DNA of 64,000 nucleotides from Streptomyces aureoverticillatus. Lineage in GTDB: Bacteria; Actinomycetota; Actinomycetes; Streptomycetales; Streptomycetaceae. The notes under the pieces are model-generated. The model had not been told where the DNA came from. It worked only from the letters and a program-made list of their open reading frames with translations, and did not search any database. Position numbers and translations under genes: made by a program. Positions 27,859 to 38,455 of the stretch are shown piece by piece. Location of the stretch: positions 558,001 through 622,000 of the forward strand of contig NZ_BMSY01000003.1 in the NCBI RefSeq assembly GCF_014649395.1. The letters run 5' to 3'. Every line of letters begins with the position of its first letter. The stretch's first letter is position 1.

Positions 27859-28386
27859 TCACCCCCGTCCCGGCCGCAACCACGCCTCCCTCGGCGGGGA
27901 CGCCAGCTCGCCCAGCTTCGTGTAGGACCAGGCGCGCAGCACCTCGCGGGCGGCCCCGGGAGGCGTCGCCGCGACGATCACGTCGGTGCTGTGGCGGGAC
28001 AGGAGGAGGTCCCGGAGCCGGGTGGCCACACCGAGTCGCCGGTATTCCGGCACCACCATCAGTTCGGCGATCACGAACAGGCGCCCCGCCCCGGCGTGGG
28101 CGGCCGCCTCGGCGGGCAAAAGGTCCCGGAGCGTGTCCGCGAGCGCGCTGCCCCGCTCGGCCCGGAAGCCGTACAGACAACCGGCGAGCACCGCCCCCGA
28201 GTTGGCGGTCACCATGTCGAAGTCCAGTTCCTGTACGTGCCGTTCGAAGCGCTCCAGGAACCCCTTGCGGGCCGTGCCACCGCCCGGACCGTCGAGCCCG
28301 TGGCACTCCACATACAGGTTCGCCATCATCTCGCGCTGCTGTTCCGCCTGCCACCGGGTCAGCCGCCGCAAGAACACCTCAGCCAT
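27859..28386 (-). CDS. GNAT family N-acetyltransferase
   Basis: A 175-residue protein with the GNAT core: acetyl-CoA loop VVPEYRRLGVATRLRD (the Q/RxxGxG/A element) after strand LFVIAELM, and a C-terminal AWSYTKLGEL. The N-terminus LRRLTRWQAEQQREMMANLYVECH closely resembles the protein at 43.1-43.8 kb, so the two are paralogues. GGGAGG precedes the ATG. The substrate is unknown. Confidence 0.85.
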   Translation of the reverse strand: MAEVFLRRLTRWQAEQQREMMANLYVECHGLDGPGGGTARKGFLERFERHVQELDFDMVTANSGAVLAGCLYGFRAERGSALADTLRDLLPAEAAAHAGAGRLFVIAELMVVPEYRRLGVATRLRDLLLSRHSTDVIVAATPPGAAREVLRAWSYTKLGELASPPREAWLRPGRG

Positions 28387-28637
28387 GCACGCCTCCCACC
28401 CCGCACCCCGTGACCCCGCGTCGCCCCACCCCGCACGCCGCGCACCTGGACTCCGCATGGTGGCACCACCGGCCTCCTTGCGGAACTACGCGTGTACGAC
28501 GATCACGCGACGAGCCGCGCCGAAGCCGGGCGCCCGCGCACCCCGGAGGTGCGCGGGCGCCGTGGGCCGCGGTGTCCCGGCCCGTGTACCAAGCACGCGA
28601 AGAGCCTCCACGCAGCGCCACACACCGGCTACGGTGA

Positions 28638-30425
<1,788 letters not shown>

Positions 30426-30444
30426 CCGCCGGCGCGGGCGGGCA

Positions 30445-30555
30445 ACCAATAGCCCGTCCGGCGCTTGAGGACGAGGCGCGAAGCGCCGAAAGGCAGGGGG
30501 AGAGGGGGCGCAGCCCCCATACCGGGCGCCGGAGCCGCCGCTGGACGAAGAGCGG
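30445..30555. repeat. Interspersed repeat, copy 3
   Basis: AGCCCGTCCGGCGCTTGAGG starts at 30451, followed by GACGAGGC and a GGGGGCGCAGCCCCC hairpin. It lies between the convergent kinase and regulator genes, a likely shared terminator. Confidence 0.6.
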
Positions 30556-30560
30556 CGGGG

Positions 30561-31370
30561 CTAACAGCCCCGCCCCTCCGCGGCGCGGCTGACCTGCGCC
30601 GCGAGCACCGCGGCCTGCACACGCCGCTCGACGCCGAGCTTGGCCAGCATCCGCGAGATGTGGTTCTTCACGGTCTTCTCGGACAGATACAGCTTCCCGC
30701 CGATCTGCCGGTTGGTCAGCCCCTCCCCGATGAGCGCGAGGATGGCACGCTCGCGCTCGTTCAGGACGGCCAACCGCGCGTCCTCGGCCGACGGTTCACC
30801 CTCGTCCGCGCGCAGCGACCGCATCAGCCGGGCCGTCGTCGCCGGGTCCATCAACGACTGCCCGGAGGCGACCGTACGCACCGCGGTCACCAGGTCCGAC
30901 CCCTTGATCTGCTTGAGTACGTAGCCCGCGGCGCCGGCCATGATGGCGTCGAGCAGCGCGTCCTCGTCGTCGAAGGACGTGAGCATCAGGCAGGCCAACC
31001 CCGGCATGAGCGAACGGAGTTCACGGCACACCGTGATGCCGTTCCCGTCCGGCAGGCGTACGTCGAGCACGGCGACGTCGGGCCGCAGCGCGGGCCCCCG
31101 GGCCAGCGCCTGCTCCCCACTGGCGGCCTCCCCGACCACCTCGATGCCGGGCTCCCCGCCGAGCAGGTCGCGCAGCCCCCGGCGGACGACTTCGTGGTCG
31201 TCGAGGAGGAACACGCGGATGGCGGGGTCGGCGGGGCCAGCAGGGTCGGTGAGGTCAGCGGGGTCAGCGGTGCCGGTTGGACCGGTGGCCTCCGGGGCGG
31301 GATCCGGTACGGCGGCAGTGCTGTCCGTGTCGTTCACGTCGTCCACGTCCACCCCTTGGTCGGCCGGCAT
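30561..31370 (-). CDS. NarL/LuxR-type response regulator
   Basis: A 269-residue regulator: receiver domain with FLLDDHEVVRRG, phospho-acceptor in VAVLDVRLPDGNG and Lys in VLKQIKGSDL, then a LuxR helix-turn-helix (LNERERAILALIGEGLTNRQIGGKLYLSEKTVKNHISRML). A 50-residue acidic/Pro/Thr-rich leader precedes the receiver. The ATG at 31370 has a poorly spaced ribosome site; the GTG at 31346 behind AAGGGG may be the true start. It faces the GAF kinase gene tail to tail. Confidence 0.93.
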   Translation of the reverse strand: MPADQGVDVDDVNDTDSTAAVPDPAPEATGPTGTADPADLTDPAGPADPAIRVFLLDDHEVVRRGLRDLLGGEPGIEVVGEAASGEQALARGPALRPDVAVLDVRLPDGNGITVCRELRSLMPGLACLMLTSFDDEDALLDAIMAGAAGYVLKQIKGSDLVTAVRTVASGQSLMDPATTARLMRSLRADEGEPSAEDARLAVLNERERAILALIGEGLTNRQIGGKLYLSEKTVKNHISRMLAKLGVERRVQAAVLAAQVSRAAEGRGC

Positions 31371-31465
31371 GCCTCTTCGGTCGGCCCGGCATGTCACTTC
31401 GAGAGTGACGGAAAGGGCTTGCTCCCTGCCAGGGGCCGAACGGCCCGGCACGGGCCGGGCGTCGG

Positions 31466-31498
31466 GGCCGAGTGGCCCCCGAGGAGGGCCACTCGGCC
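31466..31498. promoter_or_regulatory. Perfect 13-bp hairpin in a divergent spacer
   Basis: GGCCGAGTGGCCC (31466-31478) and GGGCCACTCGGCC (31486-31498) make a perfect stem with a 7-nt loop. It lies 96 bp upstream of the response regulator in the 440-bp spacer 31371-31810, which has no gene I can support. It could be an attenuator or an insulating terminator. Confidence 0.45.
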
Positions 31499-31810
31499 CT
31501 CGCGCGACGCGTGCCGCGCAGGGCATTGTTGAGTACGGAACGACCCTGAAGCAGGGCCCCGATGCGCGGCACAGAGCCGCCGCGCCGGGGCCGTCCAGGT
31601 GCGGCACGGCTGAGGGCATGTCCAGCGACCACCGCACCCCGCCTGCGCGGCCGCAGGGGAGCGGCCGCGCAGGCGCGTTCTTCTGGCGGGGGCGCCTTGG
31701 CCGCCCCCTGGCGCGAGCCCTTCGCAAATCCAGACATGCCGGACCCTGGTAGATTCCTGCCGTCCGATCATCTGAACAAGTGGGACAACAGGCACGGCAG
31801 CAGGGGGAAC

Positions 31811-32335
31811 ATGTCCGCGGAGCCGCTCGACGGGCACAACTTCATGGCGCTGCTGGGCATCGTCTTCCTCTGCACGGTGCTGGCGACGGGCCTCACGGCG
31901 TACGGCTGCGCGACTCTCGTACGCCACGTCGTCCGAGGCGCGACGCGCTCGCTGCCGCACGCCCTCCGCGGCGCCGCGTCCTTGGCGGGGGCGGGAGCGC
32001 TCGCGGTGTACGCCTGGGGTGCCGTGCGCCTGCTCGCGTTCGACGACACGGAGCACGACTCGGCGTGCCGCGCGGCGGAGGGCCCGGTCGACGTGACGGC
32101 GATCGACGGCTACAGCGCCACGTACGTCCCGCTGCGCTTCGGCTGCCATACGACGGACGGCACGACGTACGCGGTGGGCGTTCCCGACTACGTCAACCCG
32201 GCGGCGCTGACCCTGGCGGTCACGGCGACGGCCCTCGCGGCCGCGGCGGCTCTCACCGGCCCTTCGAACCCCCGTCCAGGGTGTACTTCACGAGCGCGTT
32301 GGCGTGCCCGTGCCCGAGCCCGTACTCGGCCTTGA
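31811..32335 (+). CDS. Small membrane protein of unknown function
   Basis: A 174-residue protein with three probable membrane helices (FMALLGIVFLCTVLATGLTAYG; SLAGAGALAVYAWGAVRLLAF; ALTLAVTATALAAAAAL). Between the second and third is a small extracytoplasmic loop with two cysteines (DSACRAAEG, RFGCHTTDG). AGGGGGAAC precedes the ATG. Its last 83 bp overlap the convergent DUF4287 gene, so the Arg-rich C-terminal tail may be the by-product of that overlap. Confidence 0.65.
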   Translation: MSAEPLDGHNFMALLGIVFLCTVLATGLTAYGCATLVRHVVRGATRSLPHALRGAASLAGAGALAVYAWGAVRLLAFDDTEHDSACRAAEGPVDVTAIDGYSATYVPLRFGCHTTDGTTYAVGVPDYVNPAALTLAVTATALAAAAALTGPSNPRPGCTSRARWRARARARTRP

Positions 32336-32471
32336 GCCACCCCACGAGCTCCATGTGCTTGCTGAGCTCCGACCCCCGGATCAGCGCTTCCCACTCGGCG
32401 ATCGGCCGACCGTACTTCTTCTCGATCGAAGGAAAGTAGCTGGCGGGCCCTTTGACGGCGGCAGTGGACAT
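32253..32471 (-). CDS. DUF4287 domain protein
   Basis: A 72-residue soluble protein: KGPASYFPSIEKKYGRPIAEW, then ELVGWLKAEYGLGHGHANALVKY, the DUF4287 pattern seen in stand-alone small proteins or beside DUF5655 domains. The function is unknown. AGGGGAGG lies before the ATG. Confidence 0.8.
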   Translation of the reverse strand: MSTAAVKGPASYFPSIEKKYGRPIAEWEALIRGSELSKHMELVGWLKAEYGLGHGHANALVKYTLDGGSKGR

Positions 32472-32616
32472 CGAACATCCTCCCCTTGGTAACTGCCCTA
32501 TAGGACAGCCGCGGCTTCCCGAACTGATCGCTCCCCAGGGTGATCCACGCCACTTGCCCATAGCCGCGGTCAAAGCCGCAGCCCCCCGGCACCTGCACCC
32601 GCAGCCGCGGCCGCAC

Positions 32617-33198
32617 TCACAGATGCAGCATGTGCATCAACTCGGTGCTCCGCATCCCGGTCGGCACCTGAGGCGCGTCCTCTCCGGGCCGCATCCACCC
32701 CGCCCGCACCGCGGCGGCGACCGCGGCCGCCTCGGCCTCGTCGGCCGCCGCGTTCAGGGCCGTGTTCGTACCCAGCTCACCCGCCTTCGCGGCGGCCGCC
32801 GCGGCCTGCGACGCGGTGAGGGCCGCGCGGCAGGCGGCGACGGCGAGTTCACTGTCGCCGTCGTGGATCTGGCCCATGCGGGCGGCTTGAGCGGCGGAGG
32901 CGGACGCGTTCCTCGCGCAGCGCGAGTCCGCCGCCGGGGCGGGGTCGCTCTCGGACAGCACCGCGACGGCCTGTGCGGACACCCGGGCGGCGTGGGCCGC
33001 CTTCCACGCGACCTCGTCGTCCGCCGGTTCGGCCCGCCTCCGCTCGACGTACCGACTGACGGCCGCGGCCCGGGACGCCGCGCTTCGGGCCCGGGCCGCG
33101 TGGCTCGCCCTGAGGGTCGCCCCGGTCGAGGGCGTGTCCGGCCGCTCCCGCTGATCCGGCTGCTTCAGCTGCTGCTCGTCGCGGTCGAGTTCGCTCAC
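32617..33198 (-). CDS. Alanine-rich helical protein of unknown function
   Basis: A 193-residue protein made almost wholly of Ala-rich helices (ALTASQAAAAAAKAGELG; EAEAAAVAAAVRAGWM) with charged faces and an ordered C-terminal tail (GMRSTELMHMLHL). Codon use is normal for the window and AAGGAGA lies eight bases before the GTG. No family was recognised. Confidence 0.6.
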   Translation of the reverse strand: MSELDRDEQQLKQPDQRERPDTPSTGATLRASHAARARSAASRAAAVSRYVERRRAEPADDEVAWKAAHAARVSAQAVAVLSESDPAPAADSRCARNASASAAQAARMGQIHDGDSELAVAACRAALTASQAAAAAAKAGELGTNTALNAAADEAEAAAVAAAVRAGWMRPGEDAPQVPTGMRSTELMHMLHL

Positions 33199-33300
33199 GG
33201 GCCGTCTCCTTGTCCGCTCGGGTCCGCTCGGGTGCCCCGCAGGGTGACATGCCGGGCCGCAACAGGCCAGAGCCGTCCGGCCACCGATGTGCCGCCGACC

Positions 33301-33750
33301 TCAGACGAAGAACCCCAGCGCGTTGTCCACCGACCACACCTGCCAGCTCATCCCGAACAGCGCCACGGCGGAGATCAGCGCCATCATCAGGTTCTGCCCC
33401 TGCTCCGCCCAGTCGTGGATCATGAGTACGAGATAGATCAGGTTGAGCACGAGTCCGCCGACGAGGGCCACCGGCGTGAGGAATCCGGCGATGAGGCCCA
33501 GGCCGAGGGCCAGTTCCGCGTACGCGACGACGTAGGCCATGAGCCGCGGGCGCGGCTTCACCAGGCGGTCGAAGCCGCGGCTCACGACGGGCCACCGGTG
33601 CTTCTCGGCGATGCCGCCCGCCCAGCCGATGCCCCCGCCGGCGAACCACGACTTCTTGTCCTTGTGCCGCCAGCTCTCCAGCCACCACAGGCCGAGCCCG
33701 ATCCGGAGGACTGCCAGCCACTCGGCTCCGCCGAGCCAGATCGTCTGCAT
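33301..33750 (-). CDS. DoxX/TQO small subunit-like membrane protein
   Basis: A 149-residue protein with four membrane helices and the DoxX-type pattern (RIGLGLWWLESW; YVVAYAELALGLGLIAGFLTP; LIYLVLMIHDWAEQGQNLMM). Relatives form membrane oxidoreductase complexes, such as thiosulphate:quinone oxidoreductase or the DoxX-SodA complex. It is divergent from the amidohydrolase. Confidence 0.85.
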   Translation of the reverse strand: MQTIWLGGAEWLAVLRIGLGLWWLESWRHKDKKSWFAGGGIGWAGGIAEKHRWPVVSRGFDRLVKPRPRLMAYVVAYAELALGLGLIAGFLTPVALVGGLVLNLIYLVLMIHDWAEQGQNLMMALISAVALFGMSWQVWSVDNALGFFV

Positions 33751-33908
33751 CGAGGTCCCTCCCGGGCCAGCCGCCGACCAACTCCTGACGGTGTGTCAGT
33801 TCAGCGGACGGGTCCCGATCCCGCAAGGCCTCGACTTCTGGGCGGTCGCGCCATAACCTCCATCTGATGGAGCGTCAGATACGGGCGGTGAGGGGTGAGG
33901 AGTGCAGC

Positions 33909-35162
33909 GTGAGCGGCAATGAGAGCGGCAACGAGAGTGGCGGAACCAAGGACGTTCCCAGGGTCATCAGCGTGGACGATCACGTCATCGAGCCCGCGCA
34001 CCTCTTCGAGACATGGCTGCCGGCCAAGTACCGCGACAGGGGCCCGCAGCCCTTCACCGCGGGCATCGGCGACCTGCGGTACGTGGGCGGGAAGTACCGG
34101 TTCACCACCGACCCCGAGGGCCAGATCACGGACTGGTGGCGGTACGAGGACGAGATCTTCCCGTACAAGCGCATCATCGCGGCCGTCGGCTTCTCCCGGG
34201 ACGAGATGACGCTCGACGGGATCACGCGGGAGCAGATGCGCCGCGGCTGCTGGGACCCCAAGGCCCGCCTGGCGGACATGGACATCAACCACGTGGAGGC
34301 ATCGCTCTGCTTCCCCACCTTCCCGCGCTTCTGCGGCCAGACCTTCGCGGAGGCCAAGGACAAGGAAGTGGGTCTGGCGTGCGTCCGCGCGTACAACGAC
34401 TGGATGGTGGAGGAGTGGTGCGGGGACAGCGGCGGCCGGCTGATCCCGCTCTGCCTCATCCCGCTCTGGGACGTGGACCTGGCGGTCGCGGAGATCGAGC
34501 GGAACGCCGCGCGCGGCGTGCGTGCCGTGACGTTCAGCGAGATCCCGACCTATCTGGGGCTGCCGTCGATCCACTCCGGCTACTGGGACCCGTTCTTCGC
34601 GGCCTGCGAGGAGACCGGCACGGTCGTCAACATGCACATCGGCTCGTCGTCGCAGATGCCCGCGGCGTCCCCGGACGCGCCCCCCGCCGTGCAGGCCGCG
34701 CTGTCCTTCAACAACGCGATGGCCTCGATGATGGACTTCCTCTTCTCCGGTGTCCTCGTGAAGTTCCCGCGGCTCAAACTCGCGTACAGCGAGGGGCAGA
34801 TGGGCTGGATTCCGTACGCCCTGGAGCGCGCCGACGACGTCTGGGAGGAGCACCGGGCGTGGGGCGGCGTCAAGGACCTGATCCCCGAGCCGCCGTCGAC
34901 GTACTACTACCGGCAGATCTTCTGCTGCTTCTTCCGCGACAAGCACGGCATCGAGGCCATCGAGAGGGTCGGCGTGAACAACGCGACCTTCGAGACGGAC
35001 TACCCCCACGTCGACTCCACCTGGCCGCACACGAAGCAGGTCGCGACGGACCACGTGGGCCACCTTCCGGAGGAAGTGGCCTACAAGCTGCTGCGCGGAA
35101 ACGCGATTCGTATGCTGGACCTGCCGTTTGATCAGGATCGGACGGTCTCGGCCACGGCCTGA
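33909..35162 (+). CDS. Amidohydrolase family protein (amidohydrolase_2)
   Basis: A 417-residue metal-dependent hydrolase of the ACMSD-like amidohydrolase_2 group. Motifs in order are the N-terminal VISVDDHVIEP (metal-binding DxH), NMHIGSSSQMP for the mid-chain His, KLAYSEGQMGWIP and the C-terminal Asp in FETDYPHVDSTWPH. Relatives act as decarboxylases or hydrolases on aromatic or polyketide-like acids. The GTG at 33909 follows GGTGAGGAG; an ATG at 33867 has no ribosome site. Confidence 0.9.
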   Translation: MSGNESGNESGGTKDVPRVISVDDHVIEPAHLFETWLPAKYRDRGPQPFTAGIGDLRYVGGKYRFTTDPEGQITDWWRYEDEIFPYKRIIAAVGFSRDEMTLDGITREQMRRGCWDPKARLADMDINHVEASLCFPTFPRFCGQTFAEAKDKEVGLACVRAYNDWMVEEWCGDSGGRLIPLCLIPLWDVDLAVAEIERNAARGVRAVTFSEIPTYLGLPSIHSGYWDPFFAACEETGTVVNMHIGSSSQMPAASPDAPPAVQAALSFNNAMASMMDFLFSGVLVKFPRLKLAYSEGQMGWIPYALERADDVWEEHRAWGGVKDLIPEPPSTYYYRQIFCCFFRDKHGIEAIERVGVNNATFETDYPHVDSTWPHTKQVATDHVGHLPEEVAYKLLRGNAIRMLDLPFDQDRTVSATA

Positions 35163-35184
35163 TCCGGGCTCGGCCTGTCGAAGC

Positions 35185-35250
35185 TCGAAGGTCGAAGGTC
35201 GAAGGTCAAAGGCCGAAGGTCGCAGGTCAAAGGTCGCAGGTCGAAGGGGC
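35185..35250 (+). repeat. Heptamer tandem repeat before the FkbM gene
   Basis: About nine copies of a 7-bp unit, AAGGTCG with CAAAGGTCG-type variants, fill the spacer between the amidohydrolase stop and the FkbM start. It ends in GAAGGGGCGAAG, which includes the ribosome binding site. Confidence 0.75.
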
Positions 35251-35257
35251 GAAGCAG

Positions 35258-36181
35258 ATGAGCAGCGCGGTGTCGGAGGCCCTGGTCACGCTCGGCCGCC
35301 GATACGTACGGGACGCTCCCGGCACCTGCGGCAAGGCGGCGCTCGCCGCGCGCTGTCTGAACCCCTGGCTGCGGGACCACCCGCGGCGGCGGGTGGTCGA
35401 CGCCGTCTTCGGGGCCAGGTTCGCGGTCGACACGCGTGACCTGATCCAGCGCTACATCTACCTGTTCGGCGTCTGGGAACCGCACATGTCGCGGTGGCTG
35501 CGCGGCAGGCTGGGCCCCGGAGACGTCTTCGTCGACGTCGGGGCGAACATCGGCTATCTGAGCGTTCTCGGCTCCCGGCTCGTCGGAGCCGAGGGGCGTG
35601 TCGTCGCCATCGAGGCGTCCCCCGAGTTTCACCGGCGAGTGCTGCACCACCGGGACCTCAACGGATGCGACAACATCCGGGCGGTCAACGCGGCCGTCTC
35701 GGACAGCCGGAAGAAGCTCACCTTCGTCCTGGCCAGCGCGCAGAACATGGGGGCGAACAGCGTCGTTCCGTGGGACGGCCCGGTGGAGTCCCGCTTCGAG
35801 GCCGACGCCTTCCCGCTGCCCGAACTCCTGGAGCCGGACGAGCTCGCGCGAGCCAGGGTGATCAAGGTGGACGTCGAGGGCGCGGAAGGCGGTGTCGTCC
35901 GGGGCCTGGCTCCCGTCCTCGACCGGCTGCGCCCGGACGTGGAGATCGCCGTGGAGGTCACCCCGGACCGGATGGCCCAGCTCGGCGACTCGGTCGACGA
36001 ACTCCTCGCGACCATGCGTGCGGCCGGATTCCATACGTATCGCCTGGTCAACGACTACGCGCCGGGCAGCTATCCGGCGGCGGTACGGCAGGCGCGGAAC
36101 GGGCCGGTCAGATGGCGCGGGCCCGTCCGCGGAGAGGTCGACCTGATCTTCTCCCGGGTGGACGCCGAATCGCTCGGGTGA
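35258..36181 (+). CDS. FkbM family SAM-dependent methyltransferase
   Basis: A 307-residue methyltransferase. The SAM motif is VFVDVGANIGYLSVLG (about residue 90), followed by acidic strand end VVAIEASPEF and the FkbM signature KVDVEGAEGGVVRGL. FkbM enzymes O-methylate sugars or polyketides. No glycan or polyketide cluster is visible beside it. Its expression could be tuned by the heptamer repeats upstream. Confidence 0.9.
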   Translation: MSSAVSEALVTLGRRYVRDAPGTCGKAALAARCLNPWLRDHPRRRVVDAVFGARFAVDTRDLIQRYIYLFGVWEPHMSRWLRGRLGPGDVFVDVGANIGYLSVLGSRLVGAEGRVVAIEASPEFHRRVLHHRDLNGCDNIRAVNAAVSDSRKKLTFVLASAQNMGANSVVPWDGPVESRFEADAFPLPELLEPDELARARVIKVDVEGAEGGVVRGLAPVLDRLRPDVEIAVEVTPDRMAQLGDSVDELLATMRAAGFHTYRLVNDYAPGSYPAAVRQARNGPVRWRGPVRGEVDLIFSRVDAESLG

Positions 36182-36274
36182 GACGGGGCGACCGGGCGAC
36201 CGGGCCCGGGCCCCGCCCTCGGCCCTTCCCCGCTCCGGCCTGCCCCAGCCCGCCCCCGGTCCTGCCCCCGCCCG

Positions 36275-36790
36275 CTAGCGGGAAAGGGTCCGGCCCGTGG
36301 ACACGTTGGTGTACGCCGCTTCCGCCCGCCGCCCTTCAGGGGTGTCGGCCGGAGCGTGGGCGAGGAAGTCGCGGGTGGCGCCGGTGAAGGTGATCGTTCC
36401 TTCGGTGAGGACGGTGACGTCGTCGGCTTCCTCGGCGAGGTCGGCGACGTCGTGGGTGGACATCAGCACCCGCACCTCGTCGGTGGCGAGGCGGAGGATC
36501 AGGTCGCGGAAGACCCGTCGCTGGGTGGGGTCCATTCCGGCGGTGGGTTCGTCGAGGAGCAGGATCCGGGCGTCGTGGACGAGCGCGGAGGCGACGCCGA
36601 CGCGTCGCAGCTGTCCGCCGGAGCTGTTTGGTCTTCGCCTCGGCCCTGTCCTTCATCTGCACGCGGTCGAGGGCGGTGGCGGCGGCGGTCCAGGCGTCGG
36701 CGCGGTTCATGCCCTTGAGCCAGCCGGTGTAGGCGACTTGCTCGCGGGCGGTGAGTCCGGTCATGGCGGTGATCGTCTGGGGTATAGGGC
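36275..36790 (-). pseudogene. ABC transporter ATP-binding protein remnant
   Basis: The reading frame is broken. The 5' part (about 36790-36620) encodes IPQTITAMTGLTAREQVAYTGWLKG, the Q-loop onward, so Walker A is missing. Near 36627 a 2-bp loss in the LSGGQ signature codons (KQL then a shift) moves the rest to another frame, which gives RVGVASALVHDARILLLDEPTAGMDPTQ, the H-loop STHDVADLAEEADDV and a normal C-terminus. The gene therefore has a 5' deletion plus a frameshift. Confidence 0.85.
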
Positions 36791-37234
36791 GCATCCGATC
36801 ACCGCGTACGCGCACACGATGCCCATGGCCATGAACAGCGGCGCCAGCGCGGCCGGGGTCGGCGCGAGCCGGGTCTCGATCAGACGCATCACCACCGGCA
36901 GCACGAGCACCAGCCAGCCCGCGCCGACTACGGGCACCAGCGTGTGCGCGGCCACCCGGTACCGGGACCGTCCGGGCGCGAGCTGCCACACCCCGTCCCT
37001 CTTCAACCGCCCGCCCTCCCACACGGCGAGCCCGACCGTGACGGCGTAGGCGAAGACGTAGAAGTACGACAGGGCCAGTTGAACCTGCTCGGGCGCCCAG
37101 AGCGGGCCCGCGACGACTTCCTCGTACGAGTCCTCGAAGTGCAGGGCGTAGAAGTAGTAGAAGGCGACGATGCCGAGCCAGACGGGCGCGGTCCACACCG
37201 CCGGGGTGGTGCGCAGTCGGGTGCGAAGGTGCAA
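36761..37234 (-). pseudogene. ABC transporter permease remnant fused to the ATPase remnant
   Basis: A 157-codon frame with TTG start and four hydrophobic helices (AVWTAPVWLGIVAFYYFYAL; QLALSYFYVFAYAVTVGLAVWEGG; LVPVVGAGWLVLVLPVVM; AALAPLFMAMGIVCAYAVIGCAL). It stops abruptly just where the ATPase sequence begins, so its C-terminal helices and the ATPase N-terminus were lost in one deletion near 36785. Confidence 0.7.
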
Positions 37235-37348
37235 GGGAACGGGCCGCTCTGTGAAGAGAAGGGCAGGCCGACTCCTGTGCCCTTTCAGTGAAGATCATCT
37301 AAGGGCACTGTTCGCCTTGCTCGCTGTGGCGGAGGCCATACCTCCGCG

Positions 37349-38110
37349 TCAGTACCGCCACCGGAAGTCGCACAGCGCCCGCGCGCGGGCCTCCGCCACC
37401 GCCATGCGTGCGGCTCGTTCGGTCGTGTCGGTGTGGGAGGGGAGGCTTGTCGCCTGGCCGGGCCACTTGCGGTAGAGGAGGCCCACTTCGGCGGAGAACC
37501 AGCCGCGGGCCACCGCGTTCAGGGCGAGGAGGAGGCCGGTGTCCTCCGACGCGGGCAGTGCCATCCAGCCGCCGAGCGCGACGAGCAGGTCCCGGCGTAC
37601 GCAGAGTGTCGCCGGGTGGACCTGGGCGCGGTGGTCGTGCGCGGCCCAGTGGTCGAGTACGGCACGGCGCTCGACCGGGCCCGGCTCCGGGTCGTCCGGG
37701 AACCCGACCGTCGAACCGTCCGGCAGCAGGTCCAGCGCGCGCGACGTCGCCCAGCCGATGGTGCGGTCGCCCTCCAGGGCGGCCAGGTCGCGGGCCAGCG
37801 CGCCCGGCGCGAGCTGGTCGTCGGCGTCCAGGACCTTCACGTACGCGCCGTGCGCGTGCGCGAGCGCGAGCGTGCGGGCGACGCCGGGCCCGCCGCGACG
37901 GCCCTGCCGGAAGGTCACGCGCGGGTCGTCCGGGACGTGCGGGGCGACCTCGTCGCTCTCGCCGTCCTCCTGGATCACCCAGTGCCACTCCCACCCCTCG
38001 GGGAGCTCCTGTTCGCGGAGCGACTTGTGCGCGTCCGCGAGGAAGTGGGCGGACGGCCCGTGGACGGCAGTGATGACGACAATGCGCCGACGCACGGCAC
38101 TCATCTCCAT
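37349..38110 (-). CDS. GT2 family glycosyltransferase
   Basis: A 253-residue GT-A enzyme: N-terminal RIVVITAVHGPSAHFLADA, WHWVIQEDGESDEV, and the metal-binding DxD in AYVKVLDADDQLAPGAL, with acceptor-side acid in ASEDTGLLLAL. It has no membrane helices. It probably transfers a nucleotide-sugar to an envelope or natural-product acceptor. Met at 38104 is an alternative start. Confidence 0.88.
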   Translation of the reverse strand: MEMSAVRRRIVVITAVHGPSAHFLADAHKSLREQELPEGWEWHWVIQEDGESDEVAPHVPDDPRVTFRQGRRGGPGVARTLALAHAHGAYVKVLDADDQLAPGALARDLAALEGDRTIGWATSRALDLLPDGSTVGFPDDPEPGPVERRAVLDHWAAHDHRAQVHPATLCVRRDLLVALGGWMALPASEDTGLLLALNAVARGWFSAEVGLLYRKWPGQATSLPSHTDTTERAARMAVAEARARALCDFRWRY

Positions 38111-38223
38111 ACATACCCCTGCGGTAATTGGCCCGGAGGAGGGCCATAGGGTTCCGTGTAGCGTGAAAGTGTCTTTTGTCTTGGTTCGGCGGGCCTGTCG
38201 CGCGCGGCTAAATGCGTCTTTCC

Positions 38224-38290
38224 CTTACATACAAGGGCTTACATGCAAGGGCCCGATCGCTGGCGACGGGGGATGCACCAGCGATCGGGC
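38224..38290. promoter_or_regulatory. Direct repeats and a 13-bp hairpin upstream of the glycosyltransferase
   Basis: CTTACATACAAGGG (38224-38237) is repeated as CTTACATGCAAGGG (38238-38251). It is followed by GCCCGATCGCTGG (38251-38263) pairing perfectly with CCAGCGATCGGGC (38278-38290). The spacer 38111-38455 holds no gene. The hairpin may end transcription from the WD40 gene; the repeats look like regulator sites. Confidence 0.5.
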
Positions 38291-38455
38291 TGAATCCAAC
38301 CGTAACAAGGCTGGTCGCGCGGGGGGAGTGAACGGTCGAATTGAGAGGGTGGGTTGTGATCGGTATCACTCGGCTCGATCCGGCCGCCTTCCAGCCATCT
38401 TCCAGCTGCCTTGCGGCTGTCTTCCGGCTTGCTCTTCGCCCGCCCGCCTTCCGGC

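Noticed and set aside
25927..28413. An 828-codon plus-strand frame over the S9 peptidase and GNAT genes
   Set aside because: The minus strand has complete catalytic motifs; the plus frame is low-complexity shadow.
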